Shown here: piece by piece, positions 31,557 to 42,555 of the stretch
Position numbering within the stretch: position 1 is the stretch's first letter
How the letters are laid out: each line of letters begins with the position of its first letter
Source of the DNA: Lantana camara
Taxonomy: Eukaryota; Streptophyta; Magnoliopsida; Lamiales; Verbenaceae
DNA: 64,000 nt
Assembly: GCA_037501455.1 (NCBI GenBank)
Contig: CM074855.1
Location: forward strand, 33,885,001 to 33,949,000
Direction of reading: 5' to 3'
The notes under the pieces: model-generated
What the model was told of the DNA's origin: nothing
What the model saw: only the letters and a program-made list of their open reading frames with translations
Database searches by the model: none
Program-made: the position numbers and the translations under genes

Positions 31557-32181
31557 TGCCTTAGGTCCTCCCTTAGCCCGGTAATGAACTTCCTCGCCTT
31601 CTTCTTCTCATCTCTTGTGACTTGTGGGGCATACTTCCCAAGCCTATTAAAAACGACCAAGTATTGTACTACCATTCGGCCTCCCTGCTTGAGATTCATG
31701 AATTGTTGTTCCTTTCTTTCTCGGACCACCTCGGGAACAAAGGCCTCCCGAAACTCTCTTTTGAAAATATCCCATGTAACCTCTTCCCCGGCAACCTCTA
31801 GCTTCTCTCCCACCAATCAAAGGCTTCCCCGTCCAGTTAAAAGTTGGCAAATTGAGCCCGTTCAAGTGTAGTGAATGGGCGAATAGTATAGATCGTCTCT
31901 AGATGGGATAACCAATCTTCCGCCACGGCATCATCCGAGGTACCTGCGAATCTCGGGGGATTGTAACTGAGAAAAATCCTATGAGAATCTCTAACCGGTG
32001 GTGGTGGTGGTTGAACCGGTTGTGGTTGAGGTGGGGGAGATTGAGCCCTTCTCTGTTCCAAGTAATTACAAACGGCCTCCATAAAGCCCTCCATATTCAT
32101 AGGAGGCGGTTGTTGTTGTTGATGGTATCGACGAGGTGATGGGGATCTTCTATCCCGATGTGCGGGTCGTCCACAAGCCAT
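31557..32181 (-). pseudogene. G2 gag N-terminal part
   Basis: Gag starts at 32181 (M-A-C-G-R-P-A-H-R-D-R-R) with a Gln/Pro-rich stretch (Q-S-P-P-P-Q-P-Q-P-V-Q) and N-P-P-R-F-A-G-T-S-D-D-A-V-A-E-D-W-L, the gypsy Gag signature. A frameshift near 31830 moves it into a second frame containing W-D-I-F-K-R-E-F-R-E-A-F-V-P and M-N-L-K-Q-G-G-R. That frame runs into the copia-B LTR at 31551. The reading across the copia-B target site is continuous in sense, which confirms the insertion into gag. Confidence 0.88.
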
Positions 32182-32365
32182 CTACAATTAAACATTGAAA
32201 AATGCATGTCGGGGTTAAACAATTATCCATGAAGTGCAAGAAAATCCAAGTAATATTCAAGAAATAATCAAATAACAATGCAAGACTTCCAAATTGACAA
32301 TTAGTTCCCAAGCCGTACAACCTAAACTGACAAGACATGACTCAAGAGCCCGGTTTTGCAACCTA

Positions 32366-32378
32366 GGCTCTGATACCA
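32366..32378 (-). other. G2 primer-binding site (initiator-Met tRNA)
   Basis: The sense strand reads TGGTATCAGAGCC, the complement of the initiator tRNA-Met 3' end, eight bases from the 5' LTR end at 32387. Confidence 0.9.
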
Positions 32379-32386
32379 CTTTAGAA

Positions 32387-34392
32387 TGTGGCACCCGCAT
32401 CGATAGGCACCACATCCCCCACACCATTAGTCTAATCCACACATGAAATAGAAGTTCATACTTGAATCAAACACGTGGCGAACAGGTGACAAGATAAAAT
32501 AAACCTGGCCAAGTGGGGCTAACCCTTAAACCCAATATAAAGATGCAATAAATTGAAAGCGGAAGCATAATTCATTTAATTTACATAATATCTCCAACAA
32601 AACACATAATTCAAGTAATCCATCCCAAGCCTACACGGTCACCAAATATTTACAATAATTCTACAAAATAGTATAATACATAATCAAGAGTATGAAAACT
32701 GAACATGAAGCATGCTAGAACCGAAATAAAGAGTCCTATGAAAACTGAACATGAAGCAAACCTGCAAAAGACTAAAATAATGTGGGGGTCAGTCGAAAGA
32801 CTGAGTGAGGGGCATAATAAATATATCTCATGCACATGCAATCTATAACTGCGAGTAATGTTTTCGAATAACCCAAGCGAGAAGTTTAGAGTAAGCATCG
32901 CTCAGAATTACAGATATCAGTTTTTTAATCGGCAATTCATAATCATTAAGTGGCCCGGCGAGAGGACAATTCTCCAACCTTACACCCAAAGTGTGTGCAT
33001 AAAACATAGTTAAAGCATTCATGCATAATATAATCATAATTCCATAACCATAATCATAAGAAAAATCATGATTTCCATCCTTCTTCCTCCGGGGCGGTGG
33101 AAGAGTTTGCAAGGCCCAAACCACCTCATGATACAATATTGAGATGGGGGATCATGACTGCTACCCGTTCCTTCCATGGATTAACCACCGGCTCAAGAAT
33201 ATCCCGCCTCCCGAGTCTTCTGATCGTGCGAGGATATTCTCAAAGCGTACTATATGCAATGGCTTATCCGAGGCCCGATGCCGTAGCGGTCTCCATTCAC
33301 ACATTTCCCCGAGGCCTAAATAACAATGTGCATAATCTCGCCAAAATATTCTTTTCATAAAAGCGTTTGAAAATATTTGAACCCATGAATCATTTTCCAA
33401 ATTATAAGTATAAGTAGTACATTTTGGCTAAAATTGTCACATGAGATATTACAGGGTTCTAGGTAGCTAGAATAAAACCTCACCTTGACAAGAGAATGAA
33501 GAAAAGAAGTCTAAAGACCATGCTCCTCAACAACGGGCTCGAACTCTTTGTAAGAAATACAAGTGTACGTGAGACTCAAGACTTATGACCCAAATAATCG
33601 ACGAACGGCATGCTTATGAGATGTTATGATATGAGATTTAAATGACAATATGCTATGGTAATATTCACGTATTGCATAAACGAATGTGAAGCGAAATTCG
33701 GAAATTAGAGCCCAAATAATTACCTATGCATACGTGAAAATAGGGCATGCAATTCACTTAAATCACTTAAAAGAGTCGGGAAAAGGGGATAAAAGTGAAA
33801 GCACAAAGAAAACACGTAAAACGAACAAATCACGAAAAAGGGACAGAAGCATCTGAAATGATCGTTTCAAGTTTCAAAAGGGTTTCCAAACGGCCGTTTG
33901 GACCCTCGCTGTAATAAGCTAAGCCACTCGGAACGGCCGTTTCCAGTTTGAACTGGAAGCCGAAACGGCCGTTTCGAGCCTCGCAGAAGAACAAGTCAGT
34001 AGCTTCCCAAACAGCCGTTTCCAGAACCAATTGGGACCCAAACGACCGTTTGGGACACCCCTGGTCGCGAAAATAGGGCAAAAACAAGGGAAGGGCTCGG
34101 GATTCAACTCAAAACATTACCAAAACCAACCCAAAGTGAATCAAACAATTATCAACACTTAAACACATCATATACTTTAATTACAATACATAATACACAA
34201 GTTTGAGCCAAAAGATCAATCCAAACAATCATTTAAAATCTCCAAAATTCATGTATATGCATATCATCCAAGTAACAAGGAAACAAGGCTAGGAATTCCT
34301 GAATTCACACAAGTTTGCTTAAGAAATTATGCTTGACAACAAGACTAAACTCCAAATTCCAAATCTCTAACAAACCCTCACATATATGCACA

Positions 34393-34472
<80 letters not shown>

Positions 34473-34836
34473 CCAACCTTATAAGATAAAGAAGAGTGAA
34501 TGAAGATGATGAAATGATGGATATGATGATAAAAACTCCTTGATTCTTCCTCTCCTTCTTCTTGCTAGATCAAAGATGTGGTGTGTGTGCGAAGAGAATA
34601 AGAAAGAAAGGGGTTTAGTGTGTGTAGAGATTTAGTGTGTATGTGTGTATGTTCTTATATGCTAATGCATATATGATATAATGTATGTAATATATGTATA
34701 GATATATGATATATGTATAAAGTGAAAAAGTAGATATTATGTATATTATATTATATATAAATGCTTATGCTTTATTGTATGAGTGTGTATGGTATATATA
34801 TATGTATATAATATGCATATCTCATGAAGGTATGAA

Positions 34837-34879
<43 letters not shown>

Positions 34880-35146
34880 TACCACTCACTCCATGAAATT
34901 AGTTTAAGTATATATGTACATATATAGAAATATGATATGTTTATGAAATGTATGAATTATGAATTATGTATATGCTATGATATGAAATGAATAGAATTAA
35001 ATCAACATTCTCACGTAAACAATTAAATCACATATTCACTTATTCACATAGGCATATTGATCAAATAAGCATGCAAAACAAATTCTAACTCTCAAACTCA
35101 CATGTGTGACGCGCGTACCTGAACGACGAAAACTCGTGGCATCACA
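32387..35146 (-). repeat. 5' LTR of G2 (full length, 2760 bp)
   Basis: It starts TGTGGCACCCGC and ends GGCATCACA on the plus strand. It is homologous to 15290-17555 but shows many point differences and different microsatellite lengths, so the insertion is not recent. It contains palindromic CGGCCG-centred motifs (about 33855-34055), a (CA)n/(TA)n tract at 34390-34464 and another at 34839-34879. Open frames across these tracts are spurious. Confidence 0.9.
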
Positions 35147-36692
35147 ATAAGGTCTGATTCCTCTTCCTTAATCGAATTCTATACAATATCATTTAAACGA
35201 CCTATTAACAACCAAGCATCATCCCATAACTGCACATCTCTTATGTTCCCTATTCTCCATCCGATATTATCTCGGGCTTCCTTCAGGCTGACATACCCCT
35301 TTCCAGCTTCTAGACGCTGTGATTTTTGGCTCATGCTCTAGTATGTTCCCCTCTTCCAAATACTTAGCCCTGACGATACGCCCCCATACATTCTCGGTTT
35401 CCTTAAGCACCCGCCAACCGGATTTAGTAAGCATTGTAATATTACTTTTACGTGCTACCTTGATACCATAAGAAGTTACGATTGATCAGTCAACCTTTTC
35501 GCATACATTAGCATGAATGCATGTGATAAATCTGGATAGAAGATGTAACGGATTGAATCAAAGTAAGGTACCCTCTCATGTTTAAGTTTTTGGCTTTCCA
35601 TGACGAGAGTCGGTTTTGAACTCGTTCAATCACATTATTAAATACTTCCTCAGAACTTCCACTGTTATCAAGGTGAACCCCTAGGTACCTCCCAACGTCG
35701 AGTGTCTCCCCAATCGCCAGCGCCTGGTTAATGGCCGCCCGAGAAGTTTGATTACTACAAGGAGAAAACCACACTTTTGATTTCATCTTACTAATTCGTA
35801 ATCCCGACACATTACAGAAGCTAGTCAAAATATTCTTGATAGTAATAGTATTCTCTTGAGTAGCAGCATCCATAAGAATGATGTCATCAGCAAAGAGAAG
35901 ATGACTAATCACCGAGCCTCTAAGGCAGATCAATGGAGGGAGCCATTTATTTGCCAATATGGCTTCCTCAATCATATAGCCCAGCCTTTTCATACAGAGC
36001 ATGAAAAGATAAGGCGAGAGTGGTTAACCCTGTCAAAGCCCACAATTCGGAATGATGCGTTTTGTTGGTTCTCCATTCCAAAGGATCTGAGGTTGTATGC
36101 TCCGGACCCCTTTCATTATCAACCTCGAAACGCTATCCGGAAAGCCAAACAAAGATAGAGTTTCTTCAAGAAAATTCCAATTGACTTTATCATACACTAA
36201 TCTAATTTGATTAACATACCCTCGGTTTTGCTTTTGGACTTCTTCATGGAATGCATGACTTCCTTTATTGTTAACACATCATCCGGCGTGCTCCTTCCGG
36301 GAATAAAAGAACTCTGGCGTGGGCCGACAATGTTGGCTATGAATGGCCTGATTCTCGTTACCACCAGCTATGTAAGAATCATTAAAATGACGTTACACAA
36401 AGCTATAGGTCTAAAATCACTAGCATTCTTGGGATTAGTAACTTTCGGAATTAAGCAAATGTACGCATTACCCATATCATTCGGAATAACGCACGACTTA
36501 AAGAAATTATTAAGATACTCAAACACAGAGTCCCCCACCATATCCCAATATCTTTGATAGAACACCACTTGACACCCATCAGGGTCGGGTGCTTTAAACT
36601 GATACATAGAATTTATAACAGACCGTACCTCATCCTTTGAAATTGGATTGGTCAGCTTTTCGCCCTCCTCCGGAGTTAGCTTACGCTGTAGC
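35147..36692 (-). pseudogene. L1-type LINE ORF2: reverse transcriptase and downstream region
   Basis: The minus-strand 36368-36607 piece has K-A-P-D-P-D-G-C-Q, A-Y-I-C-L-I-P-K-V and D-F-R-P-I-A-L-C-N-V, the L1 RT start. Translation of 36060-36240 gives V-N-W-N-F-L-E-E-T-L and a G-L-x-Q-G-x-P-L-S-P-Y-L-F block with stops. The 35508-36002 piece has the catalytic F-A-D-D-I-I-L-M and Y-L-G-V-H-L-D. Further on, 35180-35430 yields W-R-V-L-K-E-T-E-N-V-W-G-R, the zf-RVT region of plant LINEs. Several stops and frameshifts are present. It is cut by the G2 LTR at 35146 and by the hAT element at 36692. Confidence 0.9.
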
Positions 36693-37426
36693 CTGTGTTT
36701 TCAAAAGCGGTCCGACCGGTTCGATCGGTGACCAATGCTAGGTCCAGTCTGAACTAGCCTATAAAATCAATAGCGTCTGGACCGATATAAGGCCGAAAAA
36801 ACTAGCCGGTTAACCATCGGTTTTGGCCCTGGAAACCGGACCAGAACGCCGGTTCACTTAATATGCAATTTTTTATTTTTTTATTTAAAAAAAAACTAAA
36901 ATTTCCACACCATTTCACGTTTTCAGCCTTAGAAAACGGTTTTTGAACACTTGCAATTCCTAAATGGCCATATCACAGAAATCAAATGTGAAAAATAAAA
37001 TTAGATGTTGTTGAACACTTGAAGTCTTGAACCCTAACCCATGGCGCCGTCATCACTGTGAGCATCCTCCATCCATTGCCGCCTCGCACCATCGTCTCCG
37101 TCTACCATTGACATCAAGACACCAATCTTTTGTTATTGGTAAGTGTTTTTGATATATTTTGCTTGTTCTTAAAATAATTTTAAATTGATTTTAAATTTGG
37201 GATTTCCGAAATTTGCTTATATATTGGGAATTTGCTCCAAAATGTTCTTATTTCGGATTCTCTATCCATCATCTTTAGATAATTTTCTTTTAGAAATTTG
37301 AGATTTTTTGTGGTGTTTATTTAGTGCTTGAAAGATTGAAACTTTAGAAATTTGGGACTTCAGAATGTTTTTGTATATATCTTTGATTCTTTACAAAACT
37401 GATTCTTTCATTTCTTATATATACCT

Positions 37427-37636
37427 AGCTTCACATAAACTGATTCTTTGATTTCGAGATTCACATGAACTGATACTTTGATTTCTAGTTTCACATAAAC
37501 TGATTCTTTGATTTTGAGCTTCATGTTAACTGATTCTTTGATTTTCAGCTTCACATAAACTAATTCTTTGATTTCGAGCTTCACATGAACTGATTCTTTG
37601 ATTTCCAGCTTCACATAAACTGATTTTTTGATTTCT
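37427..37636. repeat. 30-bp tandem repeat, about seven units
   Basis: Units follow AGCTTCACATAAACTGATTC followed by TTTGATTTCG, each 30 bp with few changes, in the region 5' of the hAT transposase. Because 30 is a multiple of three, the minus strand shows a spurious open frame of repeating decapeptides. Similar ATTTCTT(A/G)TATATA flanks occur on both sides. Confidence 0.9.
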
Positions 37637-37742
37637 TGTATATATCCAACTTCACATACTTAAGATTTGTTGTTATATATCCAATTTTAGATATTTGTTT
37701 GTTCAATTGATTGATTGAGTTGTAGTTAACTTTTTTTGTAGA

Positions 37743-39420
37743 ATATGGAAAATGCAAGTTCATCGTCACCACTACCACCATTAAATGGATCACAATCTGT
37801 TGAACAATCGGGATGTAGTGGGTAAAATCCTCAAAACAGAGCTGACTTAGCTTGGAAACATTGCTACGAGGTTCCTTCAACCAAGACTCGGACACTCAAA
37901 TGTATCTATTGTTAACAATCAATTAGTGGTGGAGGTATCAATCGTATGAAGCAATATTTAGTGGGCATTCCTGATAATGTAAAAGCTTGTCTTAAGGTTC
38001 TTTCAGATGTTAGGTTTTAAATTAAGAATAGTTTGGCTGAAATTGCACAAAATAAAAAGGAAAAGGCTCAATCTTGAATGAATTTTGAAGATGATGATGT
38101 GGAAGAGATTCAAAACTTAACTAGTGAGAAAGCTACGAGTGGTAATAGTAAGAAACAAAAGAAGAGTGACACTAAAACCAATATGAAAGTAGGTGATGAG
38201 CATTCAAGCTACGTTGCAAAGTAGAGAGAGATGGCATAATACAGATTTGTCTGTTGCTCTTTGGTTTTATGATTGTTACCTTCCTATTAATGCTTTGAAT
38301 TCACAATTTTATCAACCAATGATGAGTAGGATAGCAACAATGGGTTATGGGTACACGGGGCCATCTTACCAAGCTTTAAGAATTCCCCTACTTAAAGAAG
38401 TTAAAACACAATGTCAACTCACTATTGATGCTATGAGATCTAAATGGGTTGAATCTGGGTGCACTATCATGGGTGACGGTTGGACTGACCAATCTCATAG
38501 ATCATTGATACACTTTTTAATTTATTGTCCATATGGTATATCATTTATTAAATCAATTGATGTTTCTGATATTGATGGTGATGCCAGAGTTTGTACAATT
38601 TATTTTTTGAGATAGTTGGTGCTCCTAATGTTGTGCAAGTTGTGACTGTTAATGCAAGTAACTATAAGAAGGTTGGAAAACTGCTGTCTAAAAAATATGG
38701 TTCTTTTTATTGATCTCCGTGTGCTGCTCATTGTGTTAATCTAATCTTTAAGGATATTAGAGAGTTGACATTTGTGAAAATTTTGGTAATTCTTGCTTCA
38801 AGAGTAACTGTCTTTGTGTATAATCACAAGTGGCCTCATACATGGTTGCGAAAAAGACACCGATGGACTGAAATAATTAGACTAGAAGAGACCCGTTCCG
38901 AAACTGTTTTTATTGCTTTGAAAAGTTTCTATGATCATAAAGAACACTTGGAAGCTATGGTTGTAAATGCGGGGTTCAAAAAGTTTTTAAGAACTGAGAA
39001 AGGAAAAAAGGTTAAGCAGATTGTGTTAGATAGTAATTTTTGGAATAATTTCTTAATCATTGTGAAGATTATAAGTCCTCTTATGAGATTGTTACGAATG
39101 TGTGACTCTGATGAGAAGCCTTCATTAGGCTATGTATATGAGGGGGATGTGGAGAGAAACAAATGGTATAAAAGAGTTGTTCAAGAATAAATCACATTTG
39201 TACAACACCTATGTTGATATTATCAATGATAGGTGGGATAACATGTGGCGAAAATGCCTCCATGCAGGTGCATTCTATTTAAACCTTGTATTCCAATATG
39301 ATAAACAAACTCCGAAAATGCCAGAGTGTCTCAATGGTTTATTTGATGTTTGTGAGAAGATTGAGTCGGGGGGTTAATAATATAATAGATGAAATCATAA
39401 TGCTTCGAGAGTAAATAAAT
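37743..39420 (+). pseudogene. hAT transposase, N-terminal and central part
   Basis: A start at 37743-37747 gives a Ser/Pro-rich N-terminus and a BED-type zinc finger relic (A-W-K-H-C-Y-E, C-I-Y-C, G-G-G-I-N-R-M-K-Q-Y-L) with in-frame stops. The 38193-38615 frame holds the DUF659 catalytic region (G-C-T-I-M-G-D-G-W-T-D-Q and I-K-S-I-D-V-S-D). Frames at 38765-39190 and 39132-39377 continue the transposase (D-S-N-F-W-N-N-F, D-I-I-N-D-R-W-D-N-M-W). At least five frame breaks make it inactive. Confidence 0.88.
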
Positions 39421-39834
39421 AGCTTTAGGAGGGCACTAGCTATAAACGACACCAAGAACACTCGTCCTGGTATGACTTTTTTGTTTCTTTTTATTTATAA
39501 GTTTCATTAAATTAATATCAACTTATATATTTGGTATGTATGAGTTTCATTTAATTAAAACCCTGTATTCCAACATGATAAACAAACTCCAAAAATGCCA
39601 GAGTGTCTTAATGGTTTATTTGATGTTTGTGAGAAGATTGTGTCGGGGGGTTAATAATATAATAGATGAAATCACAATGTTTCGAGAGTAAATAAATAGC
39701 ATTGGAAGGGCACTAGCTATAAACAACACCAAGAACACTCGTCCTGGTATGACTTTTTTGTTTCTCTTTATTTATAAGTTTCATTTAATTAATATCAACT
39801 TATATATTTGTTATGTATGAGTTTCATTTAATTA
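39281..39834 (+). repeat. 277-bp tandem duplication inside the hAT transposase gene
   Basis: The block starting at 39281 is repeated from 39558 with about ten substitutions. It includes the exon end (P-E-C-L-N-G-L-F-D-V-C-E-K) and the intron start after it. Both copies retain the same stop after the Gly codons, so the duplication probably came after or alongside loss of function. Confidence 0.88.
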
Positions 39835-39846
39835 ATTTCTTTTTAG

Positions 39847-39968
39847 ATGAATGGTGGAGGCTTTTTGGATGTGATGCACCTAATTTACAAAAGGTGGCTG
39901 TTAAAATTTTAAGTCAAACATCCTCTTCTTCAGGCTGTGAGCATAATTGGAGTGTATTTGAGCGGATC
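39847..39968 (+). pseudogene. hAT transposase, dimerisation domain exon, interrupted
   Basis: After an intron ending TTTTTAG the exon reads E-W-W-R-L-F-G-C-D-A-P-N-L-Q-K-V-A and C-E-H-N-W-S-V-F-E-R-I, the Dimer_Tnp_hAT signature. It is cut after E-R-I by the gypsy LTR at 39969, with GGATC as the target site. Confidence 0.92.
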
Positions 39969-42555
39969 TGTAGCACCCGGAACGCCGAGATGCCACACCC
40001 CCGCACTATAACTCAGTCCACATATGAAATGGATGATCCGTACAAGAACTAAGACTATAGCGAACGGGTGACAAAAGAAAATAAACTTCTAGCTAGGCGG
40101 GACTAACCCTCAATTATATACAACAAAGCATAACAATCAAAGAAAAACTTACTATAAGTTTATATCATTATCATTCAAGTGCATTTTCCATGATTCCATA
40201 TACACAATCTCAAGGATACCAAGCTCTAGTTATAAAATACATATGCATCAATAATGTACATGAACCGTGCTAGACTCGAAATAAAGACCACTTGACTTGA
40301 CTTGACTCCCGCCTAGCACCAACCCTGAAAACCTGAAAATGTTCAGGTGTCAGTCTACCAACGACTGAGTGAGGGGTTTATAAATAAATATTAGCGCAAT
40401 TAACATGCAAGTTATAATCTCGGGTAAGGTTTTAATAATGGAAACAATATAAGTTCAATATTAGAATAGATCTCGCCCGAGATTACAACTAAACCATTTA
40501 ACAATACAAACGTTATCAATTCAATTCAATTCAATCAGTGGCCCGGCGAGTGAGGGCAATTCTCCAACCTTACTCTAATTAGTGAACATTACCAATAATT
40601 AAATTATTAACGAGTTAAGTGATCATGCAACCAATTACGGTGCGCAAGTATCAGTTTCAATACCCTTCTTCCTCAGGGTGACGGTGGGATTGCAAGGCCC
40701 CACCACCCAATCAATCTGAGCATAGGGTTCATGAGTCCCTACGCCCGGCGGGCTCCTTCCTCCACCAAACCTCCTGGTGGATTCAGGAGTGACCCCAACA
40801 ATAGGTGAGGATAGTGCAAGAGATCACCGTTGGCCCGATGCCTCCCCGGATTACTCAATACACTACCCTCGAGCCCAAAGTGAACATGCTTTACTCGCCA
40901 AAACAATCAATCAATCAATCACGATAAGTTCAAGATGTCACGATAAATCATTTACAATCTATAAAGGTTTTGAGAAAGATATATAGATATATATATATAT
41001 ATACATTTTGGCCGAAAGATCACATAGGGTTGTAAGGGTTCTATATATCTAGAAATTAAACCTCACCTGTGCCGACAAAATAACAAGGATACGGCTATAG
41101 AGCTTGCTCCTCGCCAACCAGAAGGAAATCTGTGTAGCAAGGACAAAGGTGTGTGAGACACGACTCATATGAACCATTTACGACTCACGGCAAAGTCATG
41201 ATCAATGTGTCATGCAATAACAATTAAGGAATATCAAATAAAAGCATAATTATCAATAAAGCATGTATATATATCATGTAATTCACATACGGGAGACAAG
41301 GAAGTGAAAGGAATGCAATAGGAGAGGTTTTGGTGAAGTTTGGTAAAAACGGATAATTTTAGGAAACATACATGCTGAGGGAAAACTGGAATATCTTTAA
41401 TTCTACAAGTGCGAATTATGTTTTGTGTGTTGGGAATGAAACTAGAGACAAATACTTTTCCGATGATATATGGCTCGTTTTCTAGTTCAAAGCGAGGAGA
41501 AAATGGCATGCGCTTGAAGTTAGGCGAGTGCAGTTTGTCGGGAAAGTGGCGACACCTAAAATAATTGATTATAACTTTAAAACTAGAAAAGATATTGAGA
41601 TGATTCTAATTATAGGTTGTTCTAGACTTCAAGAGGTTTCCAACGGTTCAAAAATTGTGTCATTCGGAGTTTGGATGAGGGAGAAACGGGCATTTACAAA
41701 ATACACTAAAAGTAGAAACGGGTGTTTTGAAACTGTCTGTCACGAAAATGGGTACCTAAACGGGCGTTTGATGTTATAACTAGGGACCCAAACGGGCGTT
41801 TCGATGAAATCTGGGCGAAAAATAGGGGCAAAACAGGGGATGCACACAGGAATTGGCTCCCAAGCCTTCCTTCATCAAATCAAGGCAAGAAATCAACTCA
41901 AAACAATCATATATCATACATATAACTCATATACACCAATTAGGCATCAAACCAACCATTAAAACATGCATAGATCATCAAGATTTTACCATCAAAACCC
42001 CATAAAAACTCATGCTCCCAACTTCAGCGTAACTCCATGTTTTCATGCATGCTTTCAAATATGATGAACCTAAACATGCTTCTAACCATGAATAGCCAAG
42101 AAATCACAACATAAACCTTAAACCCCACTCATATATGGATTCATGACTTCATATAACTTCTCATACTACCTTGAACTAGAAGAAACAATGGATGAGAAGG
42201 TGAGATGATGATGATATTTCCCTTCATGCACTTTCCTTCTTGAATTATAGCTTGAAAATGGATGAAATCTTCCTTTCTCTTCTTGGTGTTTTTGATCGAG
42301 ATTAGTGTGTGTATGTGTGTGATCTTGTTGGGTGAAAAGAGATGAATGAAACGTGTGAGAAGAGATGCATAAGGTAAGATATAAAAATCTTCCACTAACT
42401 TGCATGAGTCACCATATTTTGCAACTTAGTCCCTCTAATATATGAAGTCATGCAACTAAGTATTGTCTCATGGAATATGATCAAGTAACTCCAAAGAATT
42501 TATGCAATTAAGTTCACATATTCATGAAATGATCAAGTAAGATCACATAGTAGCA
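39969..42555 (-). repeat. LTR A of the array, truncated
   Basis: Starts TGTAGCACCCGGAACGCCG. It matches the other LTRs until CACATAGTAGCA, where it joins position ~345 of LTR B through a shared TAGCA, so about 165 bp of the far end are missing. It differs from B and C at many sites and is closer to the distal part of D. Confidence 0.88.

Larger units (their letters stand above)
15290..35146 (-). mobile_element. G2: degraded Ty3/gypsy element with gag and pol, split by copia-B
   Basis: The order on the minus strand is 5' LTR (35146-32387), primer-binding site, gag start (32181), copia-B insertion, gag zinc knuckle and protease, RT, RNase H, integrase, hairpin, polypurine tract and truncated 3' LTR (17555-15290). 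RT before integrase defines Ty3/gypsy. The integrase C-terminal region with L-R-N-R-K-I-P-L-V-K-V and W-R-S...E-E-A-T resembles Tekay/Del-type chromoviruses (inference). Without copia-B the internal region is about 4.68 kb. Frameshifts and stops in every domain make it non-autonomous today. Confidence 0.92.

Noticed and set aside
34315..34927. Open frames rich in His-Thr and Ile-Tyr
   Set aside because: Translations of (CA)n and (TA)n microsatellites in the G2 LTR.
37408..37614. Minus-strand frame with a repeating decapeptide
   Set aside because: By-product of the 30-bp tandem repeat period; no start context or family.
37427..37636. CRISPR-like regular repeats
   Set aside because: Units are contiguous 30-bp tandem repeats without unique spacers, inside a plant transposon.
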